A stretch of DNA of 64,000 nt, from contig NZ_JACIBK010000010.1 of NCBI RefSeq assembly GCF_014195325.1, forward strand, positions 209,117-273,116, given 5' to 3'. A program made the translations under genes and the position numbers. The stretch comes from Rhizobium sp. BK650. Lineage in GTDB: Bacteria; Pseudomonadota; Alphaproteobacteria; Rhizobiales; Rhizobiaceae. The notes below the pieces were generated by a model. It did no database searches. It was not told the DNA's origin and saw nothing but the letters and a program-made list of their open reading frames with translations. Every line of letters begins with the position of its first letter. Positions within the stretch are counted from its first letter, which is position 1. Shown here piece after piece: positions 27,552-37,700 of this stretch.

Positions 27552-27653
27552 TATCGAGACAGCCTAACAGGGGATAGACTCCGACCAAGAATCCTCTGAG
27601 AGGCGACGGGCAAAGGGCCTTACTCGCATAGCTCGTCGCGAACATTGGTCCGC

Positions 27654-29114
27654 ATGTCTCAATACACGATTGTCTTTACCGCCTTGATCAATTTGCTCGG
27701 TATCGCGGGCATTGTCGTGTGGCACCTCCAGGGTCGGTCCCGGCCAAACGAAAGACTCATAACTCAGATTGTCTTTTTCCTGGCAATGACCGCAACTCTT
27801 GTTTGCGCACGCATCATGCCTTTTCGGTTCGACGCGCCCCACCTGGATGGAACCGGCACGCTCGTCGTGATGGCGAAGATACTGTGGTGGACACACCTTT
27901 CTTGGGCCACGATCGGGTTCGTGAGGATCTACATCGTGCTGGACGGAAGGCCGCGGGAAGCGCGCCTTATACAGGACCTGCTAGTTGCCATCGTCTATCT
28001 CGGGGTGTTGCTTTCTGTCATGGCCTTCGTTTTCGGAGTGCCAATCGGAACCATTCTTGCCACTTCGGGCGTGTTCGCGATCATTCTCGGTCTCGCGCTG
28101 CAGAACACTCTTGGCGACGTTTTCTCGGGCATCGCCTTGACTCTCGGGAGACCCTATACGATCGGAGACTGGATATTGCTCCCTGATGGCACTGAAGGGC
28201 GGGTGGTCGCCAGCAATTGGCGTTCGACCTATCTCCTCACCGGTGCCAAGAATCAGGTTGTGATGCCGAACAGCGTTCTCGCAAAGCAGGGATTGACGAA
28301 TGTCAGTAAGCCCGACGAAGCGCATCAGCTGGTTCTAGGGGTTCGCATCGTCCCGACACGCGCACCTGCCTTTGTGCTCAGAGTGATGTTGGACGCCCTA
28401 AGCAGCTGCAACAGCATTATCCAGGAGCCACCACCGAGTGTGTCCCTCATCGGAATCGACGCAGCCGCAATCGAGATTCAGCTCTTCTTCAGCGTTACCT
28501 CCTTAGCTCACCGAAGTAGTGCCAAGAATGAGATCATCGATTTGGTATATAGGCATTGCATTGCCAACGGGCTTGCCCTGGCAAGCCCGCCGGGAACCCA
28601 GATCATTTCAGACGGGCAGATCACCGTTCCAAAGACTTCAACGCTGACGTTGTTGAAGTCGATCGCGCTTTTCTCGGATCTGACAGAGGAGGAGCAACAC
28701 GCAATCGCCGCCGGCGCGATCGAAAAGAGGGCGTCCTCGGGGGAGGAGCTGTTGGCGAAGGGGTCGGTCTCCGACAGGCTGCTGATCATTCGAGAGGGAG
28801 TCGCGTTGCGGCGCGATCAAGACGAGATCGTAGCGAGGCTAGCGCCGGGCGATGTCCTCGGCGCTTGGGGGGTATTTGCAGGCCAGCCCGAAAGCAGCCA
28901 ATCTCTTACACTGACACCGGTCACCTTCTATCAGATCGAGAAGTCGGTATTCGATAGCCTCGTTGTGGATCGACCGCGCTTAATCGAGGACCTAGCGGGA
29001 CGACTCCATCGACATGGATCACATAGCGACACCGGAGCGCCTCCTCCGAACCATTCGGACGGCACACGCGCAGACCTTGTACACGCGATAAGGAGCATGT
29101 TCGGAGCGCACTAA
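27654..29114 (+). CDS. MscS-family channel with C-terminal cyclic-nucleotide-binding-like domain
   Basis: 486 residues. Four membrane helices near 5-27, 39-55, 72-98 and 104-126, then the pore helix SGVFAIILGLALQNTLGDVF and the MscS beta domain GDWILLPDGTEGRVVASNW with PNSVLAKQ. A CNMP-like barrel fills residues 335-460 (LFSDLTEEEQHAIAAGAIE, LLIIREGVAL, LAPGDVLGAWGVFAGQP). The phosphate cassette is degenerate: glutamate and arginine of the usual GE...PRxA motif are replaced (GAWGVFAGQPESS), so cAMP binding is uncertain. ATG 27654 is chosen; TTG 27645 is possible. Confidence 0.9.
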   Translation: MSQYTIVFTALINLLGIAGIVVWHLQGRSRPNERLITQIVFFLAMTATLVCARIMPFRFDAPHLDGTGTLVVMAKILWWTHLSWATIGFVRIYIVLDGRPREARLIQDLLVAIVYLGVLLSVMAFVFGVPIGTILATSGVFAIILGLALQNTLGDVFSGIALTLGRPYTIGDWILLPDGTEGRVVASNWRSTYLLTGAKNQVVMPNSVLAKQGLTNVSKPDEAHQLVLGVRIVPTRAPAFVLRVMLDALSSCNSIIQEPPPSVSLIGIDAAAIEIQLFFSVTSLAHRSSAKNEIIDLVYRHCIANGLALASPPGTQIISDGQITVPKTSTLTLLKSIALFSDLTEEEQHAIAAGAIEKRASSGEELLAKGSVSDRLLIIREGVALRRDQDEIVARLAPGDVLGAWGVFAGQPESSQSLTLTPVTFYQIEKSVFDSLVVDRPRLIEDLAGRLHRHGSHSDTGAPPPNHSDGTRADLVHAIRSMFGAH

Positions 29115-29257
29115 CCTTCGCGCTTGGCGGCGAGAATGTCCGGCGCTTTAGAACCATCGTTCAAGTCGTTGGACCATGCGTACAAGCTCAGGAACTTCTA
29201 AAACTCAAAAGAGCTATTACTCTTCTCAACAGCTCAAAAAAAGAAAGGGGAGCTGTC

Positions 29258-29971
29258 ATGCAGGTCAATCTGAAATGGGACAAATCCGATATCAACGGAG
29301 CAAGTATTGTCGACCAAATAATGATGGAAAGGCGGGCCAAACGCGGCTTTCTGAGCACGCCCGTCCCCCACGAAACCGTCAACGACATCCTCAATGCAGC
29401 TCGCTATGCTCCCAGTTCCAGCAATACCCAGCCGTGGCGGTGTTACGTACTAACTGGTAGCGCGAGAGATCGCATCACATCAAAAGCAGTCGAGATCTTT
29501 CGGGCAGGTCCGGAAAAGTTGGCACCGGAATATCCGTTCTTCCCGCAGCCGTTGCATGACCCATTCATCGGTCGCTTCAATCAATTCCGTGGCCAACTAG
29601 GCGATGCGGTTGGCGTTCCTCGGAGTGATAAGTACGGCAGACTCAAGGACGTCGAGCGCCAGTTCAGATTCTTCGGAGCCCCTGTGGGTATGATTTTCAC
29701 GATGGATAGGAAGCTCGAATGGGCGAGCTTCATCTGCTACGGGTGTTTTTTGCAGAATCTGATGCTTGCGACCAAGGCAAGAGGATTGGACACATGTGCA
29801 CAGCAGATTTGGTCGCTGCAGCACCAATTGCTCCGCAGTGAGCTCGGATTTCCCGAGTCTGACATGGTGATTGCGGGCATGTCGTTGGGCTGGGCCGACA
29901 ACACGCTCCCTGAAAACAATATGGTCAATAACAAGCTAACGATCGAAGACTTCGTCGAATTCGTAAGCTGA
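29258..29971 (+). CDS. Nitroreductase-family flavoprotein
   Basis: 237 residues. FMN-binding ERRAKRGFLSTPVP and AARYAPSSSNTQPWRCYVLT at the N-terminus, GAPVGMIFTMDR and GCFLQNLMLATKARGLDTC in the middle, and a GMSLGWAD C-terminal motif. These NAD(P)H enzymes reduce nitroaromatics or quinones. Strong SD AGGGGAG. A LysR gene follows in the same direction about 100 bases later and may control it. Confidence 0.92.
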   Translation: MQVNLKWDKSDINGASIVDQIMMERRAKRGFLSTPVPHETVNDILNAARYAPSSSNTQPWRCYVLTGSARDRITSKAVEIFRAGPEKLAPEYPFFPQPLHDPFIGRFNQFRGQLGDAVGVPRSDKYGRLKDVERQFRFFGAPVGMIFTMDRKLEWASFICYGCFLQNLMLATKARGLDTCAQQIWSLQHQLLRSELGFPESDMVIAGMSLGWADNTLPENNMVNNKLTIEDFVEFVS

Positions 29972-30078
29972 ACGCATCAGCCACTTGACGTCACACTACC
30001 AAGCCGCCGATTAATTGGTCGTCGCGATGTCTCGCGAGGACCTTTTCGTGCTTATATGCGCCAAAGTGATAGGTGCCA

Positions 30079-31002
30079 ATGCTCGACCTCAAAGATGTGT
30101 ACTTCTTTGTTCAAGTCGTAGACCGCGGCGGTTTTACTGCAGCCGGCGAAAGCCTTCGCGTACCAAAGTCAACCCTAAGTCATAGGGTCCGGGAACTTGA
30201 GGACTCCTTGGGCGTGCGGCTGATCAACCGCACATCCAGACAATTCGGCATGACGGACGTGGGGGCGGAGTTCTATCAATATGCCCTTCACATGCTCCAA
30301 TCGGCAGACACCGCCGAGGAGTTCGTCCGGCAGAGGCTACACGAGCCCAGCGGTACTATTCGGATCACGACAGCGGTCGAGATAGCTCAATTCGCTCTTC
30401 GGGATCTCATCCCAACTTTTTTGAACAAACATCCCAAGGTGACGATTGTCGAAATCGCAACCGATCGGCTGGTCGACATGGTAGCAGAGGGGTTCGATTT
30501 AGCGCTCCGCGGCCATGTCGCATCCCTCCAGAATTCTACACTGGTTCAGAGAGGGATCGCTAGTGTGCCTTGGTATTTGTTCGCAAGTCCAGAATACCTG
30601 CGACAGGCGGGCGACCTGTCGAGGCCGGAAGACCTTTCGTCTCACTCCACGCTGGCCAACGACCGCCATGGAGCAGAGGTATGGCGGCTGAAAGGCCCGT
30701 TAGGTCAAGAGGTTGAAGTTCCCATAGAGCCAAGATTCCTAAGCAACAACATGATCGCTCTGAAGGAAGCGGCGTGCGCGAATCTTGGCGTCGCCGCGTT
30801 GCCTGGATACATATGTCGAGAGGAAATAGAGGCGGGGAGGTTATATCAAATATTGCCCGGGTGGATGGCCGCCGACGCTCGCATGAGCGCGCTCATGCCC
30901 TACAGGAACGGGCTTCTCCCGGCTGTGCGGTCGCTCGTCGATTTTCTCGCGGTCGAAGTCCCCAAGGTGACCGCATTCACTCCAAGATCATTGGACGGCT
31001 AA
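30079..31002 (+). CDS. LysR-family transcriptional regulator
   Basis: About 307 residues. Helix-turn-helix LKDVYFFVQVVDRGGFTAAG with LRVPKSTLSHRVRELED, linker VRLINRTSRQFGMTDVG and a periplasmic-binding-like effector domain. Belongs to the AaeR/CrgA-like LysR branch that often regulates neighbouring oxidoreductases. ATG 30079 is used with AGG five bases upstream; GTG 30073 is the alternative. Ligand unknown. Confidence 0.92.
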   Translation: MLDLKDVYFFVQVVDRGGFTAAGESLRVPKSTLSHRVRELEDSLGVRLINRTSRQFGMTDVGAEFYQYALHMLQSADTAEEFVRQRLHEPSGTIRITTAVEIAQFALRDLIPTFLNKHPKVTIVEIATDRLVDMVAEGFDLALRGHVASLQNSTLVQRGIASVPWYLFASPEYLRQAGDLSRPEDLSSHSTLANDRHGAEVWRLKGPLGQEVEVPIEPRFLSNNMIALKEAACANLGVAALPGYICREEIEAGRLYQILPGWMAADARMSALMPYRNGLLPAVRSLVDFLAVEVPKVTAFTPRSLDG

Positions 31003-31025
31003 AGCAGAGCGCCGGATTCTGCTAC

Positions 31026-31041
31026 CCAAACCTGAGTTTGC
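31026..31041. promoter_or_regulatory. AAAC-N4-GTTT box (site F)
   Basis: CCAAAC-CTGA-GTTTGC between the LysR gene and the Rrf2-like gene, about 90 bases before the latter. Confidence 0.55.
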
Positions 31042-31129
31042 TACAAACAGAATGCCGACGCGGCTATTCTTGGCTGTCGACCAGCCAATCACGCGCGACG
31101 ACATGAAATGCGCCATCTGGTGTAGAATT

Positions 31130-31612
31130 ATGCGACTGCGGACGCAGATAAAACAGGCAATACACTGTCGTGGTCTTATTGCGGTTCGCTCTCGCGACTC
31201 TATGACGACAAGCATGCTTTCTGCGAGTTTCGACCTACCCAAGGACTCTCTTGTGAAGACACCACAGGCACTTGCTCACGTGAAGGTCATAACCGCCTCA
31301 TGCGCTCCAGGTGGTGGTTACCGATTGCGCAGACACGCGCGGGGAAATGTCATCCTTGAAATCGTCAAAGCAATAGACGGTCGAATGGACAGCCCGAGCT
31401 TAAAAGGGCTCATACCTAGTGTTGATGAATCACTAACCCACACTGTAAGTCTGACAGTCGGACGGCTGATCGAAGAGGCTGAGGCGGCGTGGCAAGCGGT
31501 GATACCCAGACTAAGCGTCGAAGATCTGCTTGGGCGGGTCGATCCGAGATGGCAGGCGTTATACGGCGAAAGCCGAGAACAGGCGGATCTGGGTGTACGT
31601 TCTTCTAGGTGA
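31130..31612 (+). CDS. Rrf2-like transcriptional regulator without cluster cysteines
   Basis: About 160 residues. MRLRTQIKQAIHC is an Rrf2 N-terminus, FDLPKDSLVKTPQALAHVKV the helix-turn-helix, and APGGGYRLRRHARGNVILEI the wing with its glycine hinge. The iron-sulfur cysteine cluster is absent. Single cysteines at the first helix and in ASCAPGGG could act as thiol sensors. The start is uncertain; ATG 31130 is chosen by homology, with in-frame alternatives at 31103 and 31052. Its 3' end overlaps the next LysR gene. Confidence 0.72.
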   Translation: MRLRTQIKQAIHCRGLIAVRSRDSMTTSMLSASFDLPKDSLVKTPQALAHVKVITASCAPGGGYRLRRHARGNVILEIVKAIDGRMDSPSLKGLIPSVDESLTHTVSLTVGRLIEEAEAAWQAVIPRLSVEDLLGRVDPRWQALYGESREQADLGVRSSR

Positions 31613-32522
31613 AACCGCGGGATTGCTCGCGTTCTTTCGAACCGTTGAGACGGGTTCATTTACCGCAGCTGCACGTAGTATTGGAACGACGCCGTCATCC
31701 GCCTCAAAGGCTGTGTCGCGACTGGAGGCGGTTCTTGGCGCGAAGCTGTTCCGCCGCACCACAAGGACACTCACGCTAACACAAGAAGGGGAGGCGCTCT
31801 TCGAGCGTATACGCCCGATACTAGACCTTATCGAGCAGGCCCGTGATGTCGTTCTGTTAAATCAAAATACATCAGGTCACCTACGCGTAAGCCTGCCAGG
31901 TGAATTCGGCCGACAGCTTCTCGCACCCATTTTCGAGAAGTTCATGGCGGTGCATCCGGGTATATCACTGCAGTTGGATATGACTGACCGCCACGCCGAG
32001 GTCGTCCGAGATGGATATGATGCAGCATATCGCGTAGGCCATTCTGATCAGAATTCCCTTGTTTCCCGTACTCTTGCGCAGCTGGATATGGCCTTGGTGG
32101 CTTCGCCGAACTTCGAGGCGATACGAGGCAAGCCGGCGACTGTCGAAACGCTGCGCGAAATGCCCTTCGCGCGATACTCGATTGGTGGGCGGACCTATCC
32201 GGTTCAGTTTGCTGACGGAACGGAGTTCATCCCGAAGGGGCGACTAGATCTCGACACAGCCGCGGCAATCCATCAGGCGGCGAGATCGGGAATTGGGTTG
32301 GCATATGTCATCAAACTGATCGTGCAAGAAGACCTAGCTCGCGGCACGCTCTTTGAGGTGATCCCGTCGGCAGGCCTCAAGCGGATGCCGTTCCAAGTTC
32401 TGCATGCCTTTGGCAGGATGCCCACGCACCGTTTGCAGGTCTTTACCGAATTTGTAGCGGAGACCGTGAGAACGCTTCAAGAGCGCGACCTTAAATCCGA
32501 TCCGGTTCAGTTTCAGGCATAA
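31593..32522 (+). CDS. LysR-family transcriptional regulator
   Basis: About 309 residues. Helix-turn-helix LLAFFRTVETGSFTAAARSI and PSSASKAVSRLEAVLGAKLF, RRTTRTLTLTQEG, then an effector domain. GTG 31593 is chosen for AGGCGG six bases upstream, which gives a 20-base overlap with the Rrf2-like gene and suggests coupling. TTG 31623 is the alternative. AaeR/CrgA branch. Ligand unknown. Confidence 0.9.
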   Translation: MYVLLGETAGLLAFFRTVETGSFTAAARSIGTTPSSASKAVSRLEAVLGAKLFRRTTRTLTLTQEGEALFERIRPILDLIEQARDVVLLNQNTSGHLRVSLPGEFGRQLLAPIFEKFMAVHPGISLQLDMTDRHAEVVRDGYDAAYRVGHSDQNSLVSRTLAQLDMALVASPNFEAIRGKPATVETLREMPFARYSIGGRTYPVQFADGTEFIPKGRLDLDTAAAIHQAARSGIGLAYVIKLIVQEDLARGTLFEVIPSAGLKRMPFQVLHAFGRMPTHRLQVFTEFVAETVRTLQERDLKSDPVQFQA

Positions 32523-32810
32523 CCAAGGTCGGCTTCCTTCAACAACGCGCAAGGTGTCCGCTTGAATCCGCCTCGCCCTTTCTCGAACGCAGTCACGCAA
32601 CCAACTGTGTTGGAGATTACTGGTGTGCCTGGGGTGCCAGACCCCTGGGGACGCCCGTTTAGAATTGCTCTTCAACATGCTCGCCATTGACAATTTCCGC
32701 TTCTGAAACTGTGATAAAGGCTGCCCAGTGCCTCTGTAATCTGCTACCTAGAACTCTTAACCGTCACCACTACGTGACGATGTTCTTGCATAATTGAAGC
32801 GGCCGGGGCT

Positions 32811-34391
32811 ATGCCAGGAAATTCTCTGCGATCGGCGATCAGTCGTGACAAATACTCGAATTCTCAACGAGTTGTTTTGGCCATCGCACTGACGCTCACG
32901 GTCGGCGTGGCAGTGTTGATATTTGCCGGAACAGCGCTGGCTTTTCTTCCTCTCATTGCAACAGTCTTGGTATCTTTCCGAGGGCAAACCTCTGGGATAA
33001 TCAAATCTGGCATGGCAGCGGCGCTGTTGTGCTCTTTGTTGGTACTGTTAGCTTCTGGGGCCAACACGACGGTCTTAGACATCTTTTTCTTTCTAGCATC
33101 ATCACTTTGTACGGTCGCCGCATTCGACTTCGTTTCCACCAACAGATCCGAAGGCAGCCATGCTGGGGTTGTCGTTGGCGACCGAGAGAAGGAATCGCTT
33201 GAGATCGTTGATTCCGACCGGAGCCTTGAGGCGCTGAGGGAAAGCGAACGCTCTCTAAGAGAGCTGGTCGAGACCCTACCCACGATGATTTATTGCGCTA
33301 CGCCGGAAGGCAAGCCGATCTATCGCAGCAGAAAACTTCAGGAGTATCTCGGATTCCGTGTCGAAGACAAAGATGGAATTCGCGCGTCTCGGCTGGAGGC
33401 AACGCTCGATGCAATTATCCATCCTGACGACATCGATCTCGTAAGGCAACGCTACGCATATTCACTGCGCACTGGTGAGCCCTACCTCATGAAACATCGC
33501 CTAAGGAGATATGACGGAGAGTACCGGTGGGTGGAAACCCGGACAGCGCCGATGCGCAATGCGGAAGGTGTGATCATTCAATGGAATGGTGTTTGTGTTG
33601 ATATCGATGACTGGGTTCGAGATCAGGAGCAACTCGGTGTCGCACAGCAAAACCTCGCGCGCGCGAGCCAGGCCGCCAGCCTTGCGGAGCTGACTGCTTC
33701 GATAGCCCATGAGGTCGGGCAGCCACTTGCGGCTATCGTCTCCAGTTCGGATGCGAGCCAACGTTGGCTTTCCGCGGATCCGCCGAATGTTGAGCGCGCA
33801 CTCAAGGCTCTTGAGCGGGTAGTACGCAGCGCCGAAACAACGACGGATGTATTTAAGCGCGTGCGTGCACTTTTCAAACACACCAATGAAGCCAAACAGC
33901 CGAGTTCTGTCGAGGAGGTCATCAGTTCAGCGAAAGAGTTGGTTGTCGAGGAGGCTGTCCGTAGGAACGTGCAGCTGGAGGTGACCATAGAATCCGATCT
34001 CCCGACAGTCTTACTTGACCGCGTGCAGATCCAGCAGGTTCTTGTCAACCTGATAAGGAACGGCATGGAAGCCGGGCATATAGGCGCAGGGCGACCTAAG
34101 GTCTCGATTGCGGCCAATACGGACGGGAATACGATAAGGATTCGAGTCCGGGATAACGGCCCGGGGCTAGCGTCCGTCGATCAGGTGTTTGAACCATTCT
34201 TTACGACGAAGGCTGACGGGATGGGGATGGGCCTCGCCATTTGCAAATCCATTGTCGAAGCACATGGCGGGCGGCTTTGGGCGGAAAATGCTGACCCCAC
34301 AGGAGCTACGTTTACCTTCATGATACCGCTAGACTCGGCCGCGTCGGAACCAAAACGAAAACTCGAAGGCCACGCCTCTGCTAGCGTTTAA
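32811..34391 (+). CDS. Membrane PAS sensor histidine kinase
   Basis: 526 residues. Three hydrophobic segments in the first 105 residues, a coiled link (SLEALRESERSLRELVETLP), one PAS/PAC domain (about 145-275, with HPDDIDLVRQRYAYSLRTGE and YRWVETRTAP), then SIAHEVGQPL with H300 and ATPase motifs NLIRNGMEA, RDNGPGL and GMGMGLAICKSI. Close paralog of the kinase at 47345 in its catalytic half. Its last 11 bases overlap the convergent receiver gene. Confidence 0.92.
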   Translation: MPGNSLRSAISRDKYSNSQRVVLAIALTLTVGVAVLIFAGTALAFLPLIATVLVSFRGQTSGIIKSGMAAALLCSLLVLLASGANTTVLDIFFFLASSLCTVAAFDFVSTNRSEGSHAGVVVGDREKESLEIVDSDRSLEALRESERSLRELVETLPTMIYCATPEGKPIYRSRKLQEYLGFRVEDKDGIRASRLEATLDAIIHPDDIDLVRQRYAYSLRTGEPYLMKHRLRRYDGEYRWVETRTAPMRNAEGVIIQWNGVCVDIDDWVRDQEQLGVAQQNLARASQAASLAELTASIAHEVGQPLAAIVSSSDASQRWLSADPPNVERALKALERVVRSAETTTDVFKRVRALFKHTNEAKQPSSVEEVISSAKELVVEEAVRRNVQLEVTIESDLPTVLLDRVQIQQVLVNLIRNGMEAGHIGAGRPKVSIAANTDGNTIRIRVRDNGPGLASVDQVFEPFFTTKADGMGMGLAICKSIVEAHGGRLWAENADPTGATFTFMIPLDSAASEPKRKLEGHASASV

Positions 34392-34743
34392 TCGCGGACT
34401 CGATCGCGGCCTTTAGCTCCTTTCCTCCGAATGGTTTAAAGAGGCAGGTTCCCGCAGATCTCGCCTCTGAGATGATAGCTTCCTGGGCATGCCCCGTCAT
34501 AAACACAACAGGGATGGCAATCGACCGGCTCGTGAGCTCCGCGTTGAGCTCAACCCCATTCATTCCAGGCATCAAAATATCCAGAAGCAAGCAATCCGTC
34601 TGTAATTTAGGCAAAGAAGCTAGAAAGTCGTAGGCTGAAGCATACGAGGTTGGCGAGAAACCCAGAACCTCCAAAAGATCGGTCAATGATTCCCGCACCG
34701 ATTGATCGTCATCGATGATCGTGATGATTGGTGGGGAGTGCAT
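34381..34743 (-). CDS. Single-domain response regulator
   Basis: 120 residues, receiver only: IIDDDQSVRESL, phospho-aspartate D55 in CLLLDILMPGMNG, FMTGH and K in CLFKPFGG. No output domain. It lies 17 bases downstream of the 1862-residue hybrid kinase on the same strand and is probably its receiver partner. Its end overlaps the convergent sensor kinase by 11 bases. Confidence 0.9.
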   Translation of the reverse strand: MHSPPIITIIDDDQSVRESLTDLLEVLGFSPTSYASAYDFLASLPKLQTDCLLLDILMPGMNGVELNAELTSRSIAIPVVFMTGHAQEAIISEARSAGTCLFKPFGGKELKAAIESAIKR

Positions 34744-34760
34744 TTGGATATCGTCCCCAA

Positions 34761-37700
34761 TCAGGAGCTTCGGACTGGCAGTGATCCCTTAGCTTCACCA
34801 CTGGGTCGCATGCCATCCAAATTGCTGGCACGTTTGAGAGTAAAAGAAAAGGTCGCGCCCCCTTCCGAATTCGCTGCTGCCCAGATTTGCCCTCCGACGC
34901 TTTCTATGATTGCCTTGCTGACCGATAATCCTACGCCCATACCGTTCGGTTTGGTGGTATAAAACGCTTCGAACAGTCGCTCGCTGTCTTCGTCATCGAT
35001 GCCACATCCGTTGTCACTAATGTCAATTCGCACGTGGTCCCTACCGTAAGACCTAGTGGAGATACCTACGGAACGCTGGCCGCCGGGGAGAAATCGCACG
35101 GCATCTACCGCATTGAGAAGAATGTTCAACACAACCTGCTGTACCTGGGCTCTGTCGCCGGAGGCTGAGGGCAGCCACTCTGCAAATGAGGATCGGAGTA
35201 TGACTTCGTTCGCCTGAAGTTCGTTTCCGGCAAGGGTGAGAACCTCGCGGACGACGTCGTTCAAATCGAAAGCCTCAACAATCGGCGTGGTACTGCCGAA
35301 TAGGCCGCGCAAGCGCCTGATCGTATCGGCAGCGCGATTTCCATCTCTGAGACTGCGGGCGGCTGTACGCCGTGCGCCATCGAGGTTTGGTGGTTCGGAG
35401 GCGAGCATCATCTGACACGCCTCGGCGTTCGCTACAACACCCAGCAAAGGCTGGCTGACTTCATGCGCGATCGATGCCGCCAGAACTCCCAAAGTGGCGG
35501 TGCGCGAGACGTGCGCGAGTTCCGCGCTGATGCGCGCGAGCACATCTTGCGTGCGCTGCATTTCACTGACGTCCTGCAGAGAGCCAAGACGCAGGCGGCC
35601 ACCCTTCGCGTCGTATGCTGTTCGTGTCACAAGACGAACATCCCGGATGCTGCCGTCATGCAATTGCAGCTTGAACTGGCGATCAATGTCCGTCCCGTCT
35701 TGCCGAGCGCTTTCGACGAGCTGTTGGAATTCCGGTTGGTCCGCCGGGTGAATAAGGTCTCCGATGTGGCGTATCGTTAGCGGGCTATGATGTGGAAGGT
35801 GACAGATGCGGTATATTTCTTCTGAGCATTCAAGTCGGTCGAGTTCGTCACTCCAGTAAAAGCTGCCCGTGCGGCTCAGGCGTTGCGCTTCACGCAACCA
35901 AGCCTCGCTCCGCTGGAGTTCCGAGTAGAGTCTCGCGTTACCGAGCCATATCCCCGCCTGCGAGGCGAGAAAGTCCAGAACTGAGGTTCGGTTCTCTGAG
36001 AAGACGTCGGAAACCACGTTGTTTTCAACGTAGAGAAGGCCGATCAGAGTGGTAGCATTGAATACCGGTACGCATAGAATCGATCGCGGCTGGTTTACCT
36101 GGAAGTATTCGTCACCCGGATCGAACATCGCGACTGCTGTGTCGTGCAGAGCTACCGCTGACTTTGTCCGCGTGACGTAATGTAGCACCGACGATGGAAG
36201 CTCGGACCCGGCATGTCGCCTCCTATTTTGCTGGACTTCAATGTCGCCTTCCGCAGTAACGGCCGTTGCTTCTATGTAAAGTTCGTCACCCGATAGAAGC
36301 ATCAAAACACCGCGCTCCGCTCCCGAATTCTGCACCACAAGCTTCATCAGCTTTTCGATCAGGCTGGCGAGTATGACTTCGCTCGATAATACGCGGGAAG
36401 CCTTGCCGACCGCATCAATATCGAGCGAAGCCACAGGCAAAGCCAGGGACGCTTGTGTTTGGGATAGCGACCCACGGCTCGTCAGGTCGATAAAACGGAA
36501 ATCGAGCAGCCTCACTTTCGCGACCGCACCCCATCGAGCAAATGCCTCCCTTGCGCGCCTCAGGTAAGCTTCCGCCGCGATGTCCAACCCGCGGGTGACA
36601 TAGAACCTGCCGGCGAGTTCGCTGGCGATCGCTTCCACTTGTAGAAATCCGTTCGCCCTGGCACCCCTAATTGCCTTCTCGTAGAGCGACTGCGCGTCGG
36701 CACTCTTGCCCTCCAATTGTGCTATCTCGGCTGCAAGCAGAGCTTCACGGCAGGCGAACGTAATTTCACATCCGCTCGCCCACGCCTCTAGCCGGGCGTG
36801 ATGCCGATGGAGGTCTTCGAGATGCTGTTTACGGCGACCGGCTGGCATGACGTCACGTACTGCTAATGCTGATGCGTTGAGGCCCGCATAGAATTCGAAC
36901 TCAGCTTCCTCTATCGAGGATCGCATTGCCCATTTGATCGGCTCTACGCGTAAGGCAGCTTCACGCGCCGCTGAGAAATCTTCCGTCAGATAGTATTCGG
37001 CCAGGCGGAACACCCAATGATAACTGATCATCATCGCGTTGCGAGGCAGCGGATTGCTATACTGGTTAGCCCAGCCATCGACATCGCCGTGTCCTTCTGT
37101 CAGCAGTCCACGTAGCTTTCTTATGAAGCGAACTTGGCTGAAGAAGTTCTCGTGCGGTAGTCCCAGCTCTACCATGCGGGCAAAGGATAGGGCATTTTCC
37201 GCCACCTTTTGCACTTCCGGGAGCGGTTTGCCCGACATTAGCTGATGCGTAATATGGTTTCTGGCGCTGTAGGCGGCAAACGCCAGATCCCCGGTTGAGG
37301 TGCTGATCCGAAATGCCTCTTCGGTAAGGAGATTGCTGTGGGCCAGTGGCTTGATCCAGGGCACGGCGAAACCAGCAAAAAGGGCATATACACGCGCCTT
37401 GTATCTCCCCGCCCGTCCTCGATCCACGAGCTTTCGCGAGAGCTCACCGAACTGATACGCCGTCGCGTAGTCACTGAATTGAGCGCCCAGGGCCATATTC
37501 AAGGCAGAGAAGGCAACGCTCGAGCTGTCGCACAAACCATGCCGCAAACTCAGGACGGTCATACGAAGCAGCAGGAATTCCATCAGCCGGCGATCCACTG
37601 CGTAGGCCGCAGGGAAGACTTCAGTCATCACGTCCATAGAAGACTTGATGTGGGGGTCCGCCATTGTTGGAGCGAAAAAAAGATCGTCGATCGGTCTCTC

